Shown: positions 8,933-14,786 of the stretch, piece after piece | Position numbering within the stretch: the first letter of the stretch is position 1 | How the letters are laid out: each line of letters opens with the position of its first letter | Assembly: GCA_947466075.1 (NCBI GenBank) | Contig: CANIBP010000027.1 | Location: 1-64,000 of the forward strand | Direction: 5' to 3' | DNA length: 64,000 nucleotides | Source of the DNA: Verrucomicrobiaceae bacterium | GTDB taxonomy: Bacteria > Verrucomicrobiota > Verrucomicrobiia > Verrucomicrobiales > Verrucomicrobiaceae | The notes under the pieces: model-generated | Told to the model about the DNA's origin: nothing | The model's database searches: none | What the model saw: only the letters and a program-made list of their open reading frames with translations | Made by a program: the position numbers and the translations under genes

Positions 8933-9358
8933 TCAATAGCTGAAAATCTCGCCGTCCTTGAAGAAGCGTTTCAACTCGACTGCGGCTGCTTCGGGGGAAT
9001 CGGAGGCATGAACGACGTTGGTCATCTTGTCGCTGCCGAAGTCGCCACGAATGGTTCCTTTGGGAGCCACTTTAGAGTCGGTCGGGCCGAGCAGGTCGCG
9101 GACATGGGAAATGATGTTTTCACCAGCAATGGCGACGGCGATCACCGGCTTGCTCTTCATGAAACCGGCCACGTCGGGGAAGAAAGGTTTGTCGGCGATG
9201 TGGGCATAGTGCTCCTTGAGCAGTGCATCGGTGAGCTGGATCATCTTGCAGCCACGGATGCGGAAGCCTTCGTCTTCGAGACGTTTGAGGACTTCGCCAT
9301 TGATGCCGCGTGCGACGCAGTCGGGTTTGAGCAGGATGAGAGTGGTTTCTTGAGCCAT
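8933..9358 (-). CDS. ndk: Nucleoside diphosphate kinase
   Basis: Ndk equilibrates nucleoside di- and triphosphates in the cytoplasm through a phosphohistidine intermediate. The protein is 141 aa from the ATG at 9358; the 16 codons upstream of it are not family-like. The catalytic histidine is His117, in NVVHASDSPE (canonical NIVHGSDS). The N-terminal LILLKPD and the RGDFG segment are intact. It is a single gene between tRNA-Leu and a HAD phosphatase gene. Confidence 0.97.
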   Translation of the reverse strand: MAQETTLILLKPDCVARGINGEVLKRLEDEGFRIRGCKMIQLTDALLKEHYAHIADKPFFPDVAGFMKSKPVIAVAIAGENIISHVRDLLGPTDSKVAPKGTIRGDFGSDKMTNVVHASDSPEAAAVELKRFFKDGEIFSY

Positions 9359-9463
9359 GGGGAACTTAGGGGGAAGGGGCGCGCACAGTGCCGTCCGGCA
9401 TCTCATCCGTCAAGGCTGGGAATGTTTTGCCAGAAGGAAACGCAGCGCTAGTCTCCGTCGCGC

Positions 9464-10207
9464 ATGCCCGCCCGCTCGTTCGCCTTCTTTGACCTCGATC
9501 ACACCCTGCTGCCTTTCGACACGCAGGCGTTGTTTTGCAATTTCGTGCTCAAACGCGAGCCATGGCGGGTATTTTTGCATGGCTTGTTCGTTCCTGTGGC
9601 CTTGGCGCGTGTCTGCGGCCTCGCCAGTACCGCCACGGCCAAACGCGCTTTTTTGAGCTACCTGCGCGGCATGCCACGTGAGCGGCTGGCCAAGTATGCG
9701 CATGAGTTTGCCGAGGTCTGTGTGCCGAAATGGGCTTATCCCGATCTGCGTGCTGAAATCCTGCGTCACAAGCACCAGCATCGCGTGTTGGTGCTGAACA
9801 CCGCCAGTCCTGACTTCTACGCACATGCCATCGCGCACGCGCTGGGCTTCGACTATTGCATCGCCACGCAGTTCGAGATCGGCGCGACATTTCCCGGCAT
9901 GCCACGGCTCATCACTGGCAATAACAAGCATGAGGCTAAAATCGCAGCCATGGAGCAGGTCGTCCCCGGTGTGGCCGAAATGAGTGAGAAAGAGCGCTCC
10001 GTCTGCTGGAGCTACTCCGACAGCGCCGCAGATCTCCCGCTGCTCGAATATGCCGGTTTCGCTGTCTTGATTCACCCCTCAAAAAGCCTCGCCGCCATCG
10101 GCCAGCAGCGTGACTGGGCAATCCTCTATCCCGCCCGCCCATACCGCACCAAAATGGGCGACATGTTCCGCGTGGTCCTGCAAATCTTTGGCCTGCATCC
10201 CGAGTGA
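9464..10207 (+). CDS. HAD-superfamily IB hydrolase (SerB-like phosphatase)
   Basis: The protein is 247 aa. Motif I is FFDLDHTLLPFD, with the nucleophile Asp10 and the acid Asp12. Motif II is likely LNTASPDFYAHAIAHALG. Motif III lysine is near GNNKHEAKI, and motif IV is YSDSAADLPLLE. The helical cap between motifs I and II fits subfamily IB (phosphoserine phosphatase and relatives). The substrate is unknown. It ends 54 bp before tRNA-Arg. Confidence 0.88.
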   Translation: MPARSFAFFDLDHTLLPFDTQALFCNFVLKREPWRVFLHGLFVPVALARVCGLASTATAKRAFLSYLRGMPRERLAKYAHEFAEVCVPKWAYPDLRAEILRHKHQHRVLVLNTASPDFYAHAIAHALGFDYCIATQFEIGATFPGMPRLITGNNKHEAKIAAMEQVVPGVAEMSEKERSVCWSYSDSAADLPLLEYAGFAVLIHPSKSLAAIGQQRDWAILYPARPYRTKMGDMFRVVLQIFGLHPE

Positions 10208-10261
10208 GTGCGCCCTTGCTCAAGCCGCAGGCGACACTATTATTCGCTTCGTTGCCCTCGG

Positions 10262-10334
10262 GCACCCGTAGCTCAGTGGATAGAGCAGCCGATTTCTAAT
10301 CGGCCGGTCGCAGGTTCGATCCCTGCCGGGTGCG
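10262..10334 (+). tRNA. tRNA-Arg (anticodon TCT), attachment site of element 1
   Basis: The acceptor stem GCACCCG/CGGGTGC, D-arm, anticodon loop TTTCTAA and T-loop GGTTCGATCC are intact. The 3' part from 10313 is duplicated at 12728-12750. Integration of element 1 thus leaves the tRNA sequence complete but gives it new downstream sequence (CTTTTTC). The integrase gene overlaps it on the opposite strand. Confidence 0.96.
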
Positions 10335-11655
10335 CTTTTTCATCGGTAATAATCTTATCGCCACCGCCCAGCCATCGAAGCGCGTAATCTGCTATATTCC
10401 CTTGAGAATCAAAGGCTTCATACCTCTCGGGGTCCATGCCTCTTAGGTCTTCGTATGAGAGTTGCGTTTTTTCGGCTTGGGCGTCAGACACACGTTTTAC
10501 GTGTGTTTTGAGGCCATTTCGTGTGTCTATACGTGTGTCTGCTGACCCTTGTAGTGTTGACTCTACATCGGCCCCGGCGATCCGCAGAACACTTTCCCGA
10601 AGCGGCAAATGACCCGCGTCTGTGTAAATTTTCGTGGTTAATTTCAGGTCACTGTGCCGCATAAGTTCCATTGCCTCGCGGGGGTGGACTCCGCTTGCGG
10701 CGAGCAGTGTTCCGAAGGTTTTGCGGAGGGCATGGAAGTCGAAGATATGGCCGCGCTCGTCTGTGTATGGAATGCCAGCAAGAGCAAGGTCGCGCTTGTA
10801 GCGATCAATATCAGGCAGCCTCCTGAATACTGGCGTTGTTCCGCTCGTGTGCGGCTTCGGCTGTTTCTCAGCGCGTAATGCTTCCGCAGCTATGGGATGC
10901 AATGGCAGTGATGCTTGTTGCCCGTTCTTAGTAGTGGTGGCGCGTGCATGAATGCAAGGCTTGTCACCATCAAGAAGCACGTCCTTCCATTGCAGCTTTT
11001 CAAGTTCACCACGACGCAGGCCGGTGAAGGCGGCGACGATGTAAATTATGGCCCGCTCTCCTGAAACAGAGAACAGCTTTTGCAGTTGTTCGAGTGTCAC
11101 GGCGCGGCGGGTGCGCTTTTCGTAATTGCCCGTTCCCACTCTGTCAGCGTGTTGCAATGGATTGGTGAGAATGCGCTGCGTCTTCACCATCCAGTTAAGA
11201 AACGTGTTCGCTGTCGTAAGGTATTCGTTAAGCGTCTTTGGGCTCAGTGATTGATGAGCGGAGCGCCATTTCTCGAATGCATCAAGCGTGATGTCTTGTG
11301 CTCGCTTCCATCCTGCTTCGCGTGCGAGGCGCAGCAATTGCTGTTCGATGCCAGCCAGGTATTTCTCGTCTCTGCCAAGTCCTTCTCTGCTTCGTATGAA
11401 GTCTTCAATGATGGCTGGAACGTCTTTGTTCACCGTCTCGCGTTGCAGCTTTGGCGCTATGAGGCCGTCCCGCTCTTGTTGTTGCTCTGTAACGATGGCT
11501 TCCAGCTTGCGTCTGGCTTGTGCTTCATCGGTTACGCCAAGTGCAATCTCAGTTGGTTTTGAGTCTCCTTCGAGACGGTAGCGGCCACGATAGAGGCGGC
11601 CCATTTTGACGGAATCACCGACGCGACGTTGCGGGAGAAATACTTGTATGTGCAT
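10273..11655 (-). CDS. int: Tyrosine recombinase / integrase of element 1, reading into tRNA-Arg
   Basis: The protein is about 460 aa from the ATG at 11655 (an upstream ATG at 11697 is possible; no clear ribosome-binding site marks either). The N-terminal part (IEDFIRSREGLGRD onward) is a SAM-like core-binding domain. The catalytic set is complete: Arg in FTGLRRGEL, His and Arg in HALRKTF, His in MRHSD, and the nucleophile Tyr in TKIYTDAGHL. An ~80-residue tail follows. The last residues (AHPAGIEP then ATGRLEIGCSIH) are read from the antisense of tRNA-Arg, so the stop at 10273 lies in host DNA. In the excised circle the same frame would continue into the 56 codons at 12556-12726. The displayed C-terminus is therefore specific to the integrated state. 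Confidence 0.93.
   Translation of the reverse strand: MHIQVFLPQRRVGDSVKMGRLYRGRYRLEGDSKPTEIALGVTDEAQARRKLEAIVTEQQQERDGLIAPKLQRETVNKDVPAIIEDFIRSREGLGRDEKYLAGIEQQLLRLAREAGWKRAQDITLDAFEKWRSAHQSLSPKTLNEYLTTANTFLNWMVKTQRILTNPLQHADRVGTGNYEKRTRRAVTLEQLQKLFSVSGERAIIYIVAAFTGLRRGELEKLQWKDVLLDGDKPCIHARATTTKNGQQASLPLHPIAAEALRAEKQPKPHTSGTTPVFRRLPDIDRYKRDLALAGIPYTDERGHIFDFHALRKTFGTLLAASGVHPREAMELMRHSDLKLTTKIYTDAGHLPLRESVLRIAGADVESTLQGSADTRIDTRNGLKTHVKRVSDAQAEKTQLSYEDLRGMDPERYEAFDSQGNIADYALRWLGGGDKIITDEKAHPAGIEPATGRLEIGCSIH
10313..10335. repeat. attL core of element 1
   Basis: This is the 23-bp direct repeat at the 3' end of tRNA-Arg, identical to 12728-12750. On the minus strand it is translated within the integrase gene as AHPAGIEP. 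Confidence 0.9.
10513..10540. repeat. Candidate arm-type site, left end of element 1
   Basis: This 28-bp segment contains two CGTGTGTCT units. It matches 12662-12689 near the other end at 23 of 28 positions. It lies inside the integrase gene, about 180 bp from the att core. Further CGTGTGT units in both orientations lie just to its left (about 10487-10505). Confidence 0.55.
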
Positions 11656-12142
11656 GATTGAAATGAGTTGGTAAGCCCGGAGGGCCTTCGAGAACATTCA
11701 GCGAGCCAGCGAGAAATCTACACTCTGACGAAGGACGCGCCAGAGCCTTCGTGCGGCAACGGGGCCGCTGCGCTGAAACGTCAAGTCACCCCGTCAGTTT
11801 TTACGGCCCCCAGTAAATCCCCCCACACCGAAAAAACAGACGAGGCCCCGCCTTGACCTTTCGCCCCTCATGCCTCCAAGCGGTCAGGAGGAGGTTTCAC
11901 CTCGCTTTGTAGTGTCAACACTACCAGCATGCGAAGGAGGCGTTGGAACACTCGCAAGACGCACCGCCAGAAATGGAGTCCCGCATTGTTTCGTGGCGCA
12001 AATAAATGTTGGAAGAGATACAAGATTAAGAGGGCGTTTTGTCTCGCGGTCGGGCCGCTACGCGGCCCTCAGCGCATCGCCCAAACGACCTTGTCTGCTT
12101 GGGGTATAAAGACAGTTTTCCCGCGTAGAGTTGACACTACAA
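11656..12142. other. Non-coding part of element 1
   Basis: No supported gene was found in this stretch upstream of the integrase. It holds a near-palindrome at 11910-11923, a perfect hairpin at 12052-12068 (GGGCCGC-TAC-GCGGCCC) and a second TAGTGTCAAC motif on the minus strand at about 12130-12139. It probably contains the integrase promoter, which I could not place. Confidence 0.5.
11910..11923. promoter_or_regulatory. Operator-like near-palindrome TAGTGTCAACACTA
   Basis: The arms TAGTGT and ACACTA are separated by CA. The half-motif TAGTGTCAAC recurs inverted at about 12130-12139, and TAGTGTTGACTCTA occurs at 10552-10565 inside the integrase gene. All three are within element 1, which suggests a binding site of an element protein. 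Confidence 0.4.
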
Positions 12143-12158
12143 CGAGGGGAAACCCTCG
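12143..12158 (-). terminator. Hairpin just after the 52-aa ORF
   Basis: CGAGGG-GAAA-CCCTCG is a perfect 6-bp stem with a GNRA-like tetraloop. It starts 6 bp past the stop at 12165 in the minus direction. There is no T-run, so termination is uncertain. Confidence 0.45.
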
Positions 12159-12164
12159 CGGGGG

Positions 12165-12323
12165 TCACATTCCCAAGAGGATTCTGTCTTGTTCGGTGGC
12201 GTGCATCGCATCCGCAATCAGCTTGGCATCTTTGGCCCTTTCTTCTTCGCTACGCGCGTTCCACTGCTCATGCTCCTCCATTGCGTCAGCTACTTGCTTC
12301 AAGGGTGTATAACCAGCTTTCAT
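12165..12323 (-). CDS. Possible small protein of element 1 (52 aa)
   Basis: The frame is open from 12464, but only the last 52 codons from the ATG at 12323 look protein-like: KQVADAMEEHEQWNARSEEE, then ERAKDAKLIADAMHATEQ, rich in Glu, Lys, Ala and heptad-like. It would be a short charged helical protein. No ribosome-binding site is obvious and I recognise no family. A hairpin follows the stop, and an inverted repeat GCTCCAG/CTGGAGC (12371-12407) lies upstream. In such a small element it could be the missing excision factor or a regulator, but that is a guess. Confidence 0.35.
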   Translation of the reverse strand: MKAGYTPLKQVADAMEEHEQWNARSEEERAKDAKLIADAMHATEQDRILLGM

Positions 12324-12661
12324 GCGGATGCGTGCCCGTTTCCAATGGAACGAATCAGCCGAACAAAGAAGCTCCAGACTGAAAGGGTAAACCTCCCAGA
12401 CTGGAGCCGGTGACGATCCGCCAACGCATAAGACCCCCGGTTTCTGATTATGGCTTCTCGTCATTTAGCAATATACTCACTTGAACACATATCGCAATGA
12501 CTAAGGGAATTGCTTTGCTAGGAGTGAGGTTAACGGATAGCAATTATCGTGCCAACTATGAAACAATATGCAATGGCATGTTTTGTGCTTGTGCTCGGAT
12601 GATCGTCAAGATGCTGGTGCGAATGGCATCGGGTAGAGTGCCCCAAAGGGTAAGAATTTCT

Positions 12662-12689
12662 GCCATTTCGTGTGCCTGCGCGTGTGTCA
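12662..12689. repeat. Candidate arm-type site, right end of element 1
   Basis: This partner of 10513-10540 is identical at 23 of 28 positions. It contains CGTGTGCCT and CGTGTGTCA units with the same spacing, and lies 38 bp from the attR core. Confidence 0.55.
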
Positions 12690-12727
12690 TGGCGCTGGAA
12701 CCCTTGATTTTACAGCAAGCCTTGCCG

Positions 12728-12750
12728 GGTTCGATCCCTGCCGGGTGCGC
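12728..12750. repeat. attR core of element 1
   Basis: This is a perfect 23-bp copy of 10313-10335. Beyond it only 18 bp separate it from the 3' end of the next tRNA gene. Confidence 0.9.
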
Positions 12751-12768
12751 CACGCCAATTCAAAAAAG

Positions 12769-12841
12769 TACCCCCGACCGGACTCGAACCGATAACCAAG
12801 GAATTATGAGTTCCCTGCTCTAACCATTGAGCTACAGGGGC
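12769..12841 (-). tRNA. tRNA with CAT anticodon (tRNA-Ile2 or elongator tRNA-Met)
   Basis: The minus strand folds fully. It has acceptor GCCCCTG/CGGGGGT (two G-T pairs), D-arm GCTC/GAGC, anticodon loop CTCATAA, variable loop TGGTT, T-stem ATCGG/CCGGT, and discriminator A. The TTCCTTGGT context resembles lysidine-type tRNA-Ile2 more than initiator or elongator Met, but I cannot settle that by eye. Its 5' half (12803-12841) is duplicated at 24577-24615, marking the attachment site of element 2. Confidence 0.9.
12803..12841. repeat. 39-bp att repeat of element 2 (copy within the intact tRNA)
   Basis: This is identical to 24577-24615. Position 12841 is tRNA base 1. The flanks diverge immediately (TAATTG against ATGTGT on the 5' side of the tRNA), which fixes that boundary. 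Confidence 0.92.
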
Positions 12842-12872
12842 TAATTGACTGACAATCAGCCGGTTACAGCAT

Positions 12873-12920
12873 GGGTATAAGTTGGGCAATTGCCTTTTAT
12901 ACATTACTGTTATACCCTTG
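12873..12920. repeat. Cluster of GTATAA motifs, left end of element 2
   Basis: GGGTATAA (12873-12880), its inverse TTTTATAC (12895-12902) and GTTATACCCTTG (12909-12920) surround a perfect palindrome GGCAATTGCC (12885-12894). Matching motifs recur at the other end. They are candidate integrase arm sites or an autoregulatory operator of int, whose start is at 12944. Confidence 0.5.
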
Positions 12921-12943
12921 GGGGAAATCGCATCCCGAAGGCC

Positions 12944-14047
12944 ATGATCAAAGGCACCAAGACTTGGAATCCCACAAAGTGGACTCATCTCTATAGACGT
13001 CCGTCCGGCATTTATTATGCACGGCTTTCTATCGGCGGCAAGAAGACGTGGAGGACTCTCAAAACGAGCACGCTCAGTGTCGCCAAGGTGGAACTCGAAG
13101 AACTGCTCAAGGACGCGCAGAATGCCAAGGAAGCCAGTCAAACGGGCCAGCTCAACAATCGAATCACAGGCGGAGAAGCGATCAATGTGCGCAAGGCTCA
13201 GATCGAGAATGATCCGGTCATGAAGAAAGCGACGCGCACGTTTTACCGCCAGATTATCGCAGCGTTCGAGAAGCGCTGGCCTGAGTTCCTCGCGATGGAA
13301 TTGCGGAGTGTGAGTGCGGAAGATTGCCAACGATGGGTGGGCAAAAACAAAGCAACGATGTCCCCATCGCGATTCAACTGCACACTCAGCCTGCTCAGGG
13401 GGTTGTTTGAGATTGCTATCAAGAGAGGGGCGCGAAGATCGAATCCTGCCGCGGATTTGAAGAAGATGAAACCGAGCAAAAAAGACCTCTCCGACATTCT
13501 GCCGAGTCGCAAGCAATTCGCTGAATGGGTCGGTACGATCCGCAGGGGCACGAGCCGGTTTTCGCGACACGCCGCCGACTTCGTGGAATTTCTCGCCTAC
13601 ACGGGAATGCGAACCGGAGAGGCGGGTTTTGTCGAGTGGAAGCACTGCGACTTTGAAACCAAGACGATCCGCGTTGTCGGCGACCCCGAGGAGGCGACTA
13701 AGAACGGCGAGTTCCGCACTGTCCCTATGATTCCGGCAATGATGGAACTTCTTTCCCGCATACAGAAGGAAAGGGGAAAGACATCGCCGAGCACGCCCGT
13801 GCTTCGGGTGAATGAAGCGCAGCACTCCATGAACCGAGCTTTCGATGAACTCGGAATGGAGCGTTTTACGCATCACGACTTGCGCCACTACTTTGCAACC
13901 GTCTGCATCGAGTCGGGAGTTGATATTCCCACCGTCGCAAAATGGCTTGGGCACAAGGATGGCGGCGCGTTGGCGATGAGAACCTACGGCCATCTTCGCA
14001 ACGAGCATTCGCTTGCCGCTGCCAGCAAGGTGTCGTTCGCCGCGTGA
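12944..14047 (+). CDS. int: Tyrosine recombinase / integrase of element 2
   Basis: The protein is 367 aa from the ATG at 12944 (the frame opens at 12890, but MIKGTKTWNPTKWTHLYRR fits an integrase N-terminus better). The arm-binding-like N-terminus (LYRRPSGIYYARLSIGGKK) is followed by a core-binding region. The catalytic domain has Arg in YTGMRTGEAGFVEW, His/Arg in FTHHDLRHYFAT, His in KWLGHKDG and Tyr in MRTYGHLRNEHS. The gene starts 103 bp from the tRNA and points into the element. It is distinct in sequence from the element 1 integrase. Confidence 0.94.
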   Translation: MIKGTKTWNPTKWTHLYRRPSGIYYARLSIGGKKTWRTLKTSTLSVAKVELEELLKDAQNAKEASQTGQLNNRITGGEAINVRKAQIENDPVMKKATRTFYRQIIAAFEKRWPEFLAMELRSVSAEDCQRWVGKNKATMSPSRFNCTLSLLRGLFEIAIKRGARRSNPAADLKKMKPSKKDLSDILPSRKQFAEWVGTIRRGTSRFSRHAADFVEFLAYTGMRTGEAGFVEWKHCDFETKTIRVVGDPEEATKNGEFRTVPMIPAMMELLSRIQKERGKTSPSTPVLRVNEAQHSMNRAFDELGMERFTHHDLRHYFATVCIESGVDIPTVAKWLGHKDGGALAMRTYGHLRNEHSLAAASKVSFAA

Positions 14048-14058
14048 ATGGTTAAGGA

Positions 14059-14298
14059 TCATGGCTGGCCTCCTTTCTTCGGACTCCGCGTGTGCCTGCG
14101 CCCCAGGTAGCGCTTTTTGTCGTTCAGGAGCCTGTCGTATTCCGAGCGGGGAATCATCGTCTCACCATAGCCGGTGATGGCTTGAATTACTCCCTTGAGA
14201 AGCTGTCGATAGCCCCACGTTCTTTCCTTGCCAAACAACGCCGCGAACTCCGCGACGGTGTAGAAGGGTTTGTTATCATTCTGAATCAGTTCACTCAT
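14059..14298 (-). CDS. Small helix-turn-helix protein, excisionase-like
   Basis: The protein is 79 aa from the ATG at 14298 (MSELIQNDNKPF). FYTVAEFAALFGKERTWGYR is a MerR/excisionase-type winged helix-turn-helix, and MIPRSEYDRLLNDKKRYLGR forms the C-terminal helix. Proteins of this size and fold beside an integrase commonly act as recombination directionality factors or repressors. It is convergent with the integrase gene, with stops 11 bp apart. A role in excision is inferred from position and fold only. Confidence 0.7.
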   Translation of the reverse strand: MSELIQNDNKPFYTVAEFAALFGKERTWGYRQLLKGVIQAITGYGETMIPRSEYDRLLNDKKRYLGRRHTRSPKKGGQP

Positions 14299-14620
14299 GT
14301 TGGTCACTTTCAATGGTTGATACCAACATCTGCGACTATGCGCGGCCCCAAGTTTGGTCTGCCGCTGCACGCTTTCGCCCCGAAGAGGAAACGCCTCTCC
14401 TTCGCCCAGATGTCCTAAAGCGCGGCCTCCGTGGGAGGAACCGCAGTTTTGTGTTTGATGTGGGGCCTATGAGGAGAAGCAGCGGTGAGAGATGCAGTCA
14501 TTACGATCTGCTTTGAGAGATGCTGCGAATAGGAATGGGCGGCCTGATGTTGCGTAACAAATCAAGGTTTGCGTGAATCGTCAACAGCATCATGCAGAAG
14601 GCCCGAAGAAATATCGCCGT

Positions 14621-14660
14621 TTGCAACGCGGTGCCATTCCGTGCAACTCCGCGCAACGGG
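14621..14660. repeat. 10-bp iteron-like array, left (four units)
   Basis: TGCAA or a one-base variant occurs at 14622, 14632 (TGCCA), 14642 and 14652 (CGCAA), exactly 10 bp apart. Units read like TTGCAACGCG and GTGCAACTCC. The same phasing occurs at 24477-24552 beside the Rep gene. Confidence 0.6.
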
Positions 14661-14749
14661 GAATCCGGCATAACTCGCTACGCTCGGCCTTCGGCTCTTA
14701 TTCCGTTTCCCCTTATGCACTCCGTTTCACTCTTGGCTGAGAGGAATTA

Positions 14750-14768
14750 GGCTTCATTGGATGAAGCC
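14750..14768 (-). terminator. Hairpin downstream of mod
   Basis: GGCTTCAT-TGG-ATGAAGCC is a perfect 8-bp stem, 18 bp past the mod stop. A second hairpin GAATGTC-AGCC-GACATTC (14782-14799) overlaps the stop itself. The T-run is weak, so this is a likely but not certain terminator. Confidence 0.5.
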
Positions 14769-14786
14769 ATTAGGTCTTGATGAATG

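Larger units (their letters stand above)
10313..12750. mobile_element. Element 1: 2.4-kb integrative element in tRNA-Arg
   Basis: The element is bounded by perfect 23-bp direct repeats (10313-10335 and 12728-12750) that equal the 3' end of tRNA-Arg plus one base. It carries a tyrosine integrase next to the tRNA, one possible 52-aa ORF, and little else. The excised circle would be 2,415 bp. No replication, transfer, capsid or excisionase gene was recognised, so it may be a remnant, a minimal satellite, or an element mobilised by others. Confidence 0.85.
12556..12750 (-). other. Displaced 3' coding segment of the element 1 integrase
   Basis: On the minus strand the att core here is again read as AHPAGIEP. 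The frame then continues with 56 codons (GKACCKIKGSSAM, then EMAEILTLWGTLPDAIRTSI, ending HIVS) to a stop at 12556. It has no start or ribosome-binding site of its own. In the circle it would be fused in frame to the integrase. From memory, PVC-type integrases often end in a motif like W..LP..IR..I; that recollection was not checked. Confidence 0.75.
14299..14786. other. Intergenic region of element 2 between HTH gene and mod
   Basis: No gene is supported here. It contains a four-unit 10-bp-phased array at 14621-14660 and a hairpin at 14750-14768. The rest is featureless to my eye. Confidence 0.5.

Noticed and set aside
12497..12823. Plus-strand open frame of 108 codons across attR and the tRNA
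   Set aside because: It crosses an attachment core and a tRNA gene and contains no domain; the minus-strand integrase extension explains this stretch better.
12710..14062. Long open frame (450 codons) on the minus strand across the tRNA and the element 2 integrase
   Set aside because: It is antisense to an integrase with all catalytic motifs, reads through a tRNA gene, and its translation has no recognisable domain.
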